Below, one piece after another: positions 53,061 to 63,341 of a stretch of DNA of 64,000 nucleotides. The DNA comes from Rhodospirillales bacterium. Its GTDB lineage: Bacteria > Pseudomonadota > Alphaproteobacteria > Rhodospirillales > Defluviicoccaceae. The position numbers were made by a program, and so were the translations under genes. The notes beneath the pieces are model-generated. The model was not told where the DNA came from. It worked only from the letters and a program-made list of their open reading frames with translations, and made no database searches. Within the stretch, counting starts at the first letter, position 1; the number at the start of each line of letters is the position of its first letter. Location of the stretch: the NCBI GenBank assembly GCA_016710335.1, contig JADJXQ010000026.1, positions 12,630 through 76,629 on the forward strand, written 5' to 3'.

Positions 53061-53861
53061 CTACTCGCCGGTCCCGTAGCCGTGCGCGCTGGCGATCCGC
53101 CCCGCTTCCGAGCCCCGAAGGAAAGCGACGAACGCGAGCGCCGCCTCGTTGCCGGCACCACGCTGCAACAGAACGGCGTCCTGGGCGATCGGGCGGTAAA
53201 GCTGCTCCGGCACCATCCAGACCGACGTGCCGCTGCGGCCGACGACCTGCGACAGCGCGACGAAACCCACTTCTGCGTTGCCGGTCTCGATGAACTGGTA
53301 AACCTGGGTGAGGGTGTTCCCCTTGACGATCTTCGCTGCCAGACGGTCGTAGATGCCGAGCGCGCTCATCGTCTCGACAGCCGCGGCGCCGTAGGGCGCC
53401 GTCTCGGGATTGGCGATGGCGATCTTGCTGAAGGCCCCGCGCTTCAGGGTGCCTTCGCCGTCGCCCATTTCCGCCGCCTTGCCGTAGAGGACGAGACGGC
53501 CAGTGGCGTAGGTGAAGCGATGCTCGGCGATGCCGTAGCCGGCGTCGACCGCCTTCTGCGGGTGCAGCCTGTCGGCCGCCAGGAACACGTCGAAAGGTGC
53601 GCCCTGGGTGATCTGCGTGTAGAGCTGCCCGGTCGAACCTATGCTGAGGCGCACGTCATGGCCGGTCGCAGCGGTAAACGCTGCGGCGATGTCCTTGGCG
53701 GCGGCGGTGAAGTTGGCAGCGACGGCGATGGTCGCCTGGCGCGCGGATGCGGTGTCAACCTGGCGGGCCGATGCCGGAACCGCGCCCCACAGAACGTACA
53801 CCAGCGCCGCCAGAACGGAGGCGGCCAGACGGATGACGTGCGCCGCGCCGATCGGCGTCAT
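53061..53861 (-). CDS. modA: Molybdate-binding periplasmic protein ModA
   Basis: 266 residues. A signal peptide (about 1-33, with ALVYVLWGAVPASA before the cut) is followed by the substrate domain starting QATIAVAANFTAAAKDIAAAF. Ser and Asn residues of VAANFT and SIGSTGQLY (about 73-81) are typical oxyanion contacts, with APYGAAA later. Its ATG overlaps the nifT stop by four bases (ATGA), so molybdate uptake is coupled to the nif mRNA. Confidence 0.93.
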   Translation of the reverse strand: MTPIGAAHVIRLAASVLAALVYVLWGAVPASARQVDTASARQATIAVAANFTAAAKDIAAAFTAATGHDVRLSIGSTGQLYTQITQGAPFDVFLAADRLHPQKAVDAGYGIAEHRFTYATGRLVLYGKAAEMGDGEGTLKRGAFSKIAIANPETAPYGAAAVETMSALGIYDRLAAKIVKGNTLTQVYQFIETGNAEVGFVALSQVVGRSGTSVWMVPEQLYRPIAQDAVLLQRGAGNEAALAFVAFLRGSEAGRIASAHGYGTGE

Positions 53862-54073
53862 GGCGCACCCGTGCTGAGCCGCTTGGCGTTGACGGTGATC
53901 GGCAGGCGGCTTTCGGCTTCCATCTCCGGCAGGGCCAGCCGCCAGCCATTGGCGAGGTCGATCCAACCGCCCCACAGGTGCGGCAGTTCCATGGCCACGA
54001 TGGCCTCCTCCAGGTCCTTCTTGGGGACGTAGGCGGAGTAGCCGTCGCCGCTGCGGCCGATGGTCACTTTCAT
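53858..54073 (-). CDS. nifT: NifT/FixU family protein
   Basis: 71 residues with the NifT signature SAYVPKKDLEEAIV and LWGGWIDLANGWRLALPEM. The role is unknown, and mutants of homologues often fix nitrogen normally. It is placed 18 bases after nifZ and overlaps modA. Confidence 0.93.
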   Translation of the reverse strand: MKVTIGRSGDGYSAYVPKKDLEEAIVAMELPHLWGGWIDLANGWRLALPEMEAESRLPITVNAKRLSTGAP

Positions 54074-54091
54074 TTCAATCCTCCAGGCATT

Positions 54092-54391
54092 TCAATCTTC
54101 CAAGGCTTCGATCTCGCCGCCCCGCATGCCGATCAGGCGGCCATGGGCAACGAAGTCGACCGTGTAGACGTAGTACCGCTGCAGGAATTCGCCGAAGCCG
54201 GTCACGTAGCCCTCGTCGCCGGCCTGCACCAGGAACGCGCCGCGGGCCACGCCCGGCATCGTGCCGTCGTTGCGCACCGCCGCCACCGCCCGCACCTTTT
54301 GACCCGGCAGGAACCGGGGCGGGCCGTAGACTTCGGGCAGGCCCTCGTCGGCGGCCGCGGGTTCCGCTGGATCGACGGCGCTGGCGCTCAT
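54092..54391 (-). CDS. nifZ: NifZ family protein
   Basis: 99 residues. The NifZ core reads PPRFLPGQKVRAVAAVRNDG, GYVTGFGEFLQRYYVYTVDF and RLIGMRGGEIEALE. NifZ helps form the second P-cluster of the MoFe protein. Its ATG overlaps the stop of fdxN (ATGA). Confidence 0.92.
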   Translation of the reverse strand: MSASAVDPAEPAAADEGLPEVYGPPRFLPGQKVRAVAAVRNDGTMPGVARGAFLVQAGDEGYVTGFGEFLQRYYVYTVDFVAHGRLIGMRGGEIEALED

Positions 54392-54579
54392 GCCTGTATG
54401 ATGCAGTCGGCCGGGCATTCGGAAACGCACTTGGGCGAATCGAAAAAGCCGACGCATTCGCCGCACTTCGCGGGATCGATCACGTAGGTGTCGCCCTTCA
54501 TCCGGATCGCGGAGTTGGGGCAACCGAACTCGCAAGTTCCGCACGCCGTGCAATCGGCGGCGATGATCTTCATAGCCAT
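54388..54579 (-). CDS. fdxN: 2[4Fe-4S] ferredoxin FdxN type
   Basis: 63 residues with C10-x2-C13-x2-C16-x3-C20 and a second Cys set of about C39, C42, C51 and C55, the latter with the enlarged loop (GFFDSPK) of Chromatium/nif-type ferredoxins. FdxN donates electrons to nitrogenase or supports NifB. It lies 79 bases after nifB, with GAGGGAAACC before the ATG. Confidence 0.93.
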   Translation of the reverse strand: MAMKIIAADCTACGTCEFGCPNSAIRMKGDTYVIDPAKCGECVGFFDSPKCVSECPADCIIQA

Positions 54580-54658
54580 TTCAGGTTTCCCTCTCGTCCT
54601 GGCGGTGCGCAGGTCTTCGCAACGGATCGGAACTGTTCAGACCGCAAGCGCAGCATGG

Positions 54659-56004
54659 TCACGCAATGCGCGCGGCCTGTCCGGCGCCGCCCAGTTCTTC
54701 GATGAACAGGCGGGCGACAGCCGTTTCGATGTACTCATGGGCGCAATGGTCGATTGCGCGGATCCCGGCGGCCGTCAGGCGCTCGCGCGGACCGTGGCCG
54801 ATGCGGGCGCAAAGAACGGCGGATACGTCCGCGAGCAGCGCGATGGCGGCGTCCATCGTTTCGGCTTCGCCATATCCGCCCTGGCAGTACTGGGCGGCGC
54901 GGCGGTGGCCGACGAGGCGCACGCCGTCGCGGTCCGCCTCATAGATCTGGAACTCGCGGGCGTGACCGAAGTGCTGGTTGATACGGCCGCTGCCCTTGGT
55001 GCAGACCGCGAACAGCCGGCGCTCGTCGGTCGCCACCCGGCTCAGGTCATCCGTGACGCCCGACGCGGCGGCGTCGCGGTGCTTGCGCTCGCGCTCGACC
55101 ACGGCGCGGTAGGCGCGGCGGCTTTCGTGGTCGACGGCGGTTTCGGCCGGGAGCCGGTCGATACTGAACGCCGGACCCTGGTCGTCGCCAAGCAGGCCGA
55201 CGGCGTCTGCGCGGCACTGGCGGCAGTGCTTCATCAGGTTGGCGCCGCCGGCGAGATCGTCCTGCACCTGTTTCAGTTCGACCGCAGTGGGGCCGTGCCG
55301 GCCGGTCAGGCCGAAGTGGGTGCCATGCGCCGGGTCGGAAATCAACGGCATCACGTTATGCAGGAACGCGCCGCGCGCTTGCGCCGCCGCTTGTCGAACG
55401 ATACCCAGGCGTAGATCCGGGCAGCGATGGCGGGATCGATGGCGTTGATGGTGATGGTCACGTGGTCGATGGCGTGGGCGACGATCGCCTCGACGTTGTC
55501 GAGTAGAGCCAGGCCGTTCGTGGAAAGGCACAGCTTGACGTCGGGCAGCGCCTCGGCGATGCGCGCGCAGGTTTCGAACGTGCGGCGCGGATCGGCGAGG
55601 GCGTCGCCGGGCCCCGCGATGCCGACGACGGAAAGCTGCGGTACCTGCGATGCTACCCATGCCGCTTTTCGTGCCGCGGTTTCGGGGGTCAGGGTCTCGC
55701 TGACGACGCCCGGCCGGCTCTCGTTGGCGCAGTCGTACTTGCGGTTGCAGTAATGGCACTGAATATTGCAGGCGGGCGCCACGGCGACGTGCATGCGGGC
55801 GAAGAAGTGATGCGCCTCCTGGCTGTAGCAGGGGTGGTCTTTGACTTTGTCCCAGACCGCGGCCGGAAGCGCTGCGGCGCCGGACGCCGATCCGCAGGAT
55901 TTGGCGCCGCACCCGGACGCGTCGTCGCGGCCGGCATGCGCCTGCGGGGAAGAAGCGCCGGAGCGTGATGTGGCGATAGCCTGGAGGGGGATGATGTTCG
56001 GCAC
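54659..56004 (-). pseudogene. nifB: nifB with internal deletion and frameshift
   Basis: NifB is the radical-SAM enzyme that makes NifB-co, the core of FeMo-cofactor. The N-terminal part is normal from the GTG at 56004 (GGAAAG eight bases upstream), with the cluster motif CNIQCHYC in ACNIQCHYCNRKYDC, up to IDPAIAARIYAWVSFDKRR near 55390. Reading in that frame stops at 55351. In another frame the protein resumes as RGAFLHNVMPLISDPAHG and runs through RHCRQCRADAVGLLG-like sequence and the NifX-like tail to 54659. NifB relatives have roughly 60 residues between these two points (the VERGILVKINSVMIPGIND region), which are absent here. Confidence 0.85.
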
Positions 56005-56049
56005 CGGATCGGCTTTCCAAATCGGTTGCGGATCGCTCCACCGGACTTG

Positions 56050-56065
56050 AGCAAGCTCTGTGCCA
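56050..56065 (-). promoter_or_regulatory. Sigma-54 promoter of nifB-fdxN-nifZ-nifT-modABC
   Basis: On the minus strand TGGCAC-AGAGC-TTGCT matches the consensus exactly. Start point expected near 56038, about 34 bases before the nifB GTG. Confidence 0.88.
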
Positions 56066-56122
56066 CGCCGCAAAACTCTCTGCAAAATAGGAGTTTAACT
56101 GATTGGCCGGGCTTTCCCGATC

Positions 56123-56138
56123 TGTCGGCAGTACGACA
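56123..56138 (-). promoter_or_regulatory. NifA site 1 upstream of nifB
   Basis: TGT-CGGCAGTACG-ACA, an exact NifA box, 58 bases above the -24 element and just after the nifA stop codon. Confidence 0.8.
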
Positions 56139-56141
56139 CTC

Positions 56142-56157
56142 TGTCGGACATCCGACA
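56142..56157 (-). promoter_or_regulatory. NifA site 2 upstream of nifB
   Basis: TGT-CGGACATCCG-ACA, a second exact box, only three bases from site 1, so the two sites are 19 bases apart centre to centre. Confidence 0.8.
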
Positions 56158-56178
56158 CCCTTGCGGACCGCGGGCGCG

Positions 56179-57811
<1,633 letters not shown>

Positions 57812-57987
57812 TGACTGCGGCCTCGCGAACAAGGATCCAGCCATCGGAGCCGGATCGCATCGGGTTGACGTCAAGCACCATGCCCAGATCGCTCAGCAGC
57901 CGACCTCCGGCTACATGGCGAACTGTCCCGGGAGCCTCGAACGTTCCTCGTTGCACCTTCGTCCTGCGCAAGTCTTTCGTTTTCTGT

Positions 57988-58003
57988 AGCAATACGCGTG
58001 CCG
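57988..58003 (-). promoter_or_regulatory. Probable sigma-54 promoter of nifA
   Basis: On the minus strand CGGCAC-GCGTA-TTGCT keeps GG and GC 12 bases apart and has only the first T of the -24 box changed. It lies about 180 bases upstream of the preferred nifA ATG. No exact NifA box was found above it, so another activator such as NtrC may act here. Confidence 0.55.
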
Positions 58004-58239
58004 CAGACCCGCGCAAATAATCGCGCGGTTGATCAGAGCCTTAGATGCACACGGAAAACCTCGGCGCATGGCGCGCGCCAGAAATTAGCGCAGACCGTGG
58101 TGGCATGCTCATCATTCGGGCAAAGGCTGCGGAACCGTGGATGTCGGCAACGCGACGGAGGGACGGCCGAAGACGACAATTCTGTCGCCATCACGCCGCG
58201 GCTCATATCGGAAAGCGCAGGATCCCTGCGGTTGCCACG
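58004..58239. other. Divergent regulatory gap between nifA and the ferredoxin-rubrerythrin gene
   Basis: The whole gene-free stretch from 57812 to 58350 is about 540 bases and carries promoters at both ends. In the middle, TGT-CGGCAACGCG-ACG (58151-58166) misses the NifA box by one base. Nothing else was recognised. Confidence 0.4.
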
Positions 58240-58255
58240 TGGCGCAGTTCTTGCT
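58240..58255 (+). promoter_or_regulatory. Sigma-54 promoter of the ferredoxin-rubrerythrin gene
   Basis: TGGCGC-AGTTC-TTGCT matches the -24/-12 consensus apart from one base in the -24 box. It lies 95 bases before the gene's ATG, in the right orientation. Confidence 0.65.
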
Positions 58256-58350
58256 GACTGAGCTGCGGCGCTTGTCCGCGTTCGCTGTGCCGGGTTGCGC
58301 GCGGCGGCGAATTCAGAGGCGCATCACATCCGGAGAGCAGGAGCATTCGA

Positions 58351-59239
58351 ATGGCCAACGTGACTTTCTCGTCACCGATGATGGCAAAGGACGTGACCGT
58401 CTATGCCATTGCGGGGCACCGCGGCACCATCCTTTCCGTGGCGCGATCCCACAAGATCCCGGATCCTGTCTCGACTGCCGCGACGGGAATGCGGTTCATG
58501 CGTGGTTGAAGTTATCACTCCCAATCCCGCCGTGCGTTACGGGATCGGTTTGACCGAGAAGGAAAAGGAGGTCCTGAAACAGCTTGGCAAGATTACCCGG
58601 CACGAGATCGAGGCGACCGAAGTCAACGACATGCCGCCGCGGTATCGACTGGCCTGCCAGTCTTTCATCCGCGACGAAGACATCATGGTCGCGTTTGGCG
58701 GCGACGAAACGCTGCCGGCGAGGAAGCCGGCCATGTCGATCGCCGCAGGGATCTTTGCCGGCGGGATCAAGATCGGCTCCGTCGACGAATTCCTGGCGTA
58801 TGCCATCAAGGTCGAAGACGAAGCGGCGATTCATTTCGACGACCTCGCGGAGGCCATGGCGGGCTGCGGCAACGATGAGGTCGCGGACCTCTTCCGCAAG
58901 CTTTCCACCTATTCGCGCCTCCATCGCGACGAGGTCAAGGCGCTCCTGGGAGACCAGGACGTAACCGCTCTCCTGCCGAAGGAGCATGTCTGGCCGGATC
59001 TGGTTACCCCGAGCAGACCGCGCTATGGGCCGGGCAATGCGCGCCTCTCTCGTGTCGACGCGATGCGGGCTGCATTGGACGGGGAAAAGCTCGGGTCCGA
59101 GTTCTACCATCACATCGCCGCGACCTCGCCTGATAAAGAAATCCGCGGGATTGCCGGGGACTTCGCCAAGGAGGAGCAGACCCACGTCGCGATCCTCGAA
59201 CAGTGGATCGAGCGCGAAACAGCGCTGGCCGAGGCCTGA
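58351..59239 (+). CDS. [2Fe-2S] ferredoxin fused to a rubrerythrin-like diiron domain (two frame breaks)
   Basis: Read across two one-base losses this gene gives about 296 residues. Part one (1-110) is a plant-type [2Fe-2S] ferredoxin: VYAIAGHRGTILSVARSHKIP in one frame, then CLDCRDGN in a second and CGSCVVEVITPNPA in a third, with the last ligand in RLACQS. Part two (about 130-296) is a four-helix ferritin-like domain with ExxE/H-type ligands: KVEDEAAIHFDDLAEAM, RLHRDEVKALL, EKLGSEFYHH and FAKEEQTHVAILEQW. The breaks fall near 58462-58466 and 58486-58489. AGGAG precedes the ATG (58351), and a sigma-54 promoter lies upstream. A Shethna-like protective role for nitrogenase is inferred. Confidence 0.7.
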
Positions 59240-60256
59240 TACCGACGGCCCTTTCACCGGATCGCCTGACCGCGCCGCGAGGAAATCTTGTCGATTGCAT
59301 GACATCCATTATCTTCTGGAGGCCGACCGGCCCAACGAATCCCTATAAACGACGGTCGCCGGTGCCATCTTGTGGCTGACGTTCTGCGATTGCCAGATTT
59401 GTGATGGTGTTCTTCGCAGCGACGCCGCGCGCGAGGTGGAACGGCTGGTGGTGGTCGAGTTGCTGGAGTTGCCCTGGCAGGATGCCGACGGCTCGTCCGG
59501 GCGCGACGCCCTTGCCGAGGCCATTCTCGCCTCACCCCGGGTGCGAGCGCTGATCGAGCGTGGCATGCCGCAGTCCGATACCGGCTTGGTCGGGCGGAGA
59601 CCGCCTCGGATGTTCCCGGAATTATGCCGAATTGGCGCGCGCCGCTGTCAAATGACAAATCGCACTTGCCACTTCGGACATGGGCGCGGCGTTCGACAAG
59701 CTGACCCCGGCACTAACTGGTCTCACCGGGCCGTCGCCCGCCGCGGCTCCTCGCTCTTACAACGCCGCGGTCGCGGCCTTTCTCCGGCAGCACGGCAGGC
59801 CCCGGGTTGCCCTGTTCCCCGCCGCCGCGTCGCCTGCGCTCGTCGCCGGCACGACCGCCGGCCTGATCGTTACGGGGCTTTCGCGGCGGCATCCGCCGGC
59901 TCTCGTCGCGGATCCGGTCCATGACCTTGCTCGGTTTGCATCAGCGTCGCCTCGCGCCGTCTGATCGACAGCCGTCGCGAGCGCGAGTTCCTCGCCGACG
60001 ACGGACCGGGCTTCGCCGCCCGCGAGCACCATGCCGTCGCCCGGATGCTGACCTCGTGGACGTGCCGTCGGGCGCGTTGCGCCCGTCAACGTGGATAAGG
60101 GCTTCAGATCGTGACCGCTGAGTGAACGTGCGCGATTGGCGGCGGTGGTCGGCGACCGGAACCGCGTCCGCAGAAGCACGTGCTGCCGCGTGGGGCTCGG
60201 ATCGTTCTGTTATCGCCGTCGCGCCCGGCGTTTTGCTTTCTCCCGCGTTGACGTGA
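59240..60256 (+). other. Unassigned region with broken coding stretches
   Basis: No complete gene can be defined. A stretch from a TTG at 59370 reads MWLTFCDCQICDGVLRSD and ELLELPWQDADGSSGRDA with good codon use for about 95 codons, then loses quality after 59640. A second (ATG 59680) reads MGAAFDKLTPALTGLTG through VALFPAAASPALVAGTT to about 59940, and continues in another frame as RRLIDSRREREFLADDGPG. These look like parts of one or two real genes split by frame changes. I do not recognise them. Confidence 0.3.
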
Positions 60257-60322
60257 ATGATGCTTCTCAATAAGCAGATAAGTTGGTGTAGGACCACCGC
60301 CACCTTCGAGGAGGGGTGGACG

Positions 60323-60674
60323 ATGATTAAACGGCGCCATTTCTGTTCATGCCGGTCGCGGCGGCGCTGTCCTATGGGGCGGTCGTGGCGAGTTCACCAG
60401 CTTCCGAGCAGTATAACAATGAACCGGAAGACAGCCTGCCTGACACTGGAACGCAGCCGCCTTCGGCCGGGAGTGACCGGAGGACACCCGCCCGCCACTG
60501 CCGGACAAGCGCATCGTAGCTGATGAGGAGCGGCAGAAGTCGATCGACCGCTGCGAGCGCCGGTTCAACCCTCGGCAGAGATTTGAGAACATCCAGGCTA
60601 AATTGCGGCAGAACGAACGCAAGCTTGTGCGGTTCGTTGCCAGTCCCATTGCGCCGGCGCCGCCGATACTGTAG
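60323..60674 (+). pseudogene. Broken gene for an exported protein
   Basis: GGAGGGG at 60310-60316 precedes an ATG at 60323 (MIKRRH). One base is missing after codon 6; in the next frame FLFMPVAAALSYGAVVASS continues as a clear signal peptide and is followed by a polar Glu/Pro-rich mature start. Later coding text (DEERQKSIDRCERRFNPRQR, to a TAG at 60672) is in another frame again. The protein family is unknown. Confidence 0.4.
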
Positions 60675-62499
60675 TGAAGCCACCGCAGAAGCCTCCAGCC
60701 GAGTCTTGCTGCGTTCAGAGCGCGCCGAAGCGGTCAGGTCCTTCCGGCGGCTTGAGCCGTCCCTGAATCCCGGGAACCCTTTGGCGCGCGGCCGAACTGC
60801 CTGCGCCGAGCAATTTCTTCCGGCCAACTTCTTCTGGCCCGTCTTCCGGCCAGTCATCTCTGAGTGATGCCGATCGAAAATCGACGACGCGCGGATCACG
60901 CCGAACCGCGAGGCGGTCGACGGCCGGCGCCCTTGAGTGGTGACCAGCGGCCGCGGTCCGCGCAACGGTTCTGATCCCGGAGCAGTGCGACGACCGGCGG
61001 CACCTGCAAGGCCGGCGCGGTTTGGCTCCGCCGCGCTGAGCCTGACGCGCCGGCATCGGTCATCCTCTATTTGTGCGTCCCCATGCTCGGTAGCGCCCTT
61101 GCCGGTCGGAGCGGAGAGGCGGCGCTTTGACAAGCTGGTCACCGGCGCAACTTTCACGCCGAGGACGTCGTCACCATCGTCCGCGAGATCGAACCGCAGG
61201 GCGCTGGCGTGGCGGGAAGCGCCTGACGCTCTGGGCCGGCCTTGCGACCGGCTGCGTGCTGGCGGCGGTGTTCCGCGAAGGCTCAAGCTACGCGCGCTGA
61301 GCTCATGGAGATGGAGTCGCTTCTGGAGGAAAGCTTCTGGGAGGCGCTGCAGCCTGACCCTCCTAGCTCCAGTTCGGAATCAATCTGGGGGAACAGCGCA
61401 TTTGACGGAGGACGCTGCGGAGGAGACGTGGTCGACCGTGGGCGCATGCCGCCGGGCTGGCGGCGCTGACGGGCCCTGGACTGACGTCGCAGGCCGTAGC
61501 AGTGGTAGGGCGGACGCTGGCTTTAGTTTCCGAGCCGTACTGAGCGACGTGGCGGAGGAGGCGACCGGAGTGGTCATATCCGCCGCACTTGGGACCACGA
61601 GCCGCGGCACCCTAGCCGAGATTCTGGCCTCCGCGCCGTCCCCCGGAGGCGCTTCCCGGTCCCGCAGACGGCGTTGGGTGACGATGCGGGTCCACCGGGG
61701 AAACCGAGGCGATCTTCGAGAGTCCGTGGCCGGACCCGGAAGCGGAGCCGCGGGACGCAGGACCCGGGCGCGACGTGGTAACGAACGCCCAGGCGACAGC
61801 CGACGCGCGGGCGACGTAGCGCCGGCCGCGCCGATGTAGCGGAAACAACCGGCCCCGGAAGCGGAGCTGCGAGAGCGCCGGACCCATCCGGCGCCGCGGC
61901 AGGTCGATGCTTCTCCATCCCGGCGTCGCGCGGTCCCTCCCTGGTTCTGCTGATTACGGTGCTACTGGCGTCCGTGTTGCCCCGCGCCGTCCTGCAATGG
62001 ACGCGGTCGCTGGCATGGCGTGGTTATTGCGATGCCGATCCGTCGTGTGGAGCGTCCAGGTGATCCGCGGAAGGCGCCGCGTCGCCGCATCGCCGCCGCC
62101 ATCTGCTGGGCGATCCTCCCGTTTTCCGTCGCCGGCATCCCTCTGGGCAGCCGTTCAGTCATGGCCGCCGGAGGTCGCGCCCGCCCGCCCTGAGCCACCC
62201 GGATCTGCGCGTCTCGCCGCCGAGGCGCTCGGCCACGCTGCCTGGCGCCGCGGGCCGTCAATCCCGATGCCGCGATGGTGGGGTGACCCCGCCTCCTCAT
62301 AGAGCCGCGGGCGTGTTCCTGGCCAGCGCCGCAGGATGACGCAGCCGCGACAAGCCGCCAAACTCGCCGTCCGCGTCACCGCCTCTACGTCCTTGCCTGC
62401 GTATTCGCGTTCTGCGGGCCCTCGCGGCCGTCGCTCTGGAAGCGGCTCGACCTTCACCTCCACGATAACCCCAGCGGCGCCGGGCAACCGGTCACTTCC
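60675..62499. other. About 1.8 kb without an intact gene
   Basis: Very GC-rich sequence with short coding-like pieces in changing frames, for example RRFDKLVTGATF then EDVVTIVREIEPQGAGVAG around 61125-61215, and SLVLLITVLLASVLPRAV near 61938-61992 that looks like a membrane helix of the polysaccharide gene downstream. No ribosome-binding site or full domain could be fixed. Confidence 0.35.
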
Positions 62500-63341
62500 A
62501 GCACGTTCATCAAACGCGCAACTATAGCGACGTCTTCGCCGGGCCCGGCTTGCTGTGCGCGGTTGCGGTGTTCATGATCGAGCTCGACCGCAAGAACGAA
62601 TCAGGAGGACGAACGTGAACGGCGCGAGATCCTGGTGGAGTGGCTGCTGGGCGGCGCGGCGTCCTGTTGCTGGTGATCGCCCTGATCTTTCGGCTCCGTC
62701 CTCTTGACCCAGTCCCGCGGCGGGCTGTTGTCGACGGTTGCCGCCGTCGGCACCTCGCCGTCCTCAGCCGCTCCGTCGCAGGGAGTCCGAGTGCCCGGTG
62801 GCGGCGCGCCACCATGTCCTGGCGCCGGCAGCGGCCGCAGCATTGCCGGTGCCGTTCCTGTTCCTGGGCGGAGGAGGGACTTCCGGAGCGCCTCATGACA
62901 TTTCCGCGGGAAGACTCTCCGCCCCCCGCATCTTCGCGACCACGTCGACGCCATCGCCGACTGGCCGTGGCTGGGACGGGGGCCGGCACCTACGAGCAGG
63001 TGATCCGCCTCTACGATCCCGAGGGCGAGCTGGTCGGCCCAGCGCGCCCACGACAGCCACCTGGAGAACGCCGTCGAATCCCGGCATCCCGGCGGCCGCA
63101 TTGCCCTCGGCACACGCGTCGCTGCGCTTCGGCATCCTCTGCTTCGCCGGCTCGACGCCGCCGCCGCGACCGCTGCATCCCGGCCGATCGCCGTCGCCGC
63201 CGTGCTCCAGCTCGGCCTGCACTCGCTGGGGGATTTCAGCCCGCAGATTCCGGCGTGGCGTTCCTGTTCTTCCTGCCGCTTGGCGTCGGCTGCGCCCAGT
63301 CCGGGAACTACGGCGCGACGCCTGGCGCTGAGGTCGCTGCG
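62500..63341 (+). pseudogene. O-antigen ligase (WaaL/Wzy-C family) gene fragments in several frames
   Basis: Joined across frames the text reads NYSDVFAGPGLLCAVAVFMI, then HVDAIADWPWLGTGAGTYEQ, YDPEGELVG, AHDSHLENAVE and VLQLGLHSLGDFSPQIPG-VAFLFFLPLG. The WPxxGTGxGTYE turn, the HDSHLE His and the DFSxQIP helix are marks of the O-antigen ligase/polymerase family, which joins sugar chains in the periplasm. At least four frame changes occur in 850 bases. The upstream end is probably further left (61.9 kb). Confidence 0.6.

Noticed and set aside
58151..58166. NifA box TGT-CGGCAACGCG-ACG before the ferredoxin-rubrerythrin gene
   Set aside because: The last base departs from the required ACA, so it was not listed as a site.
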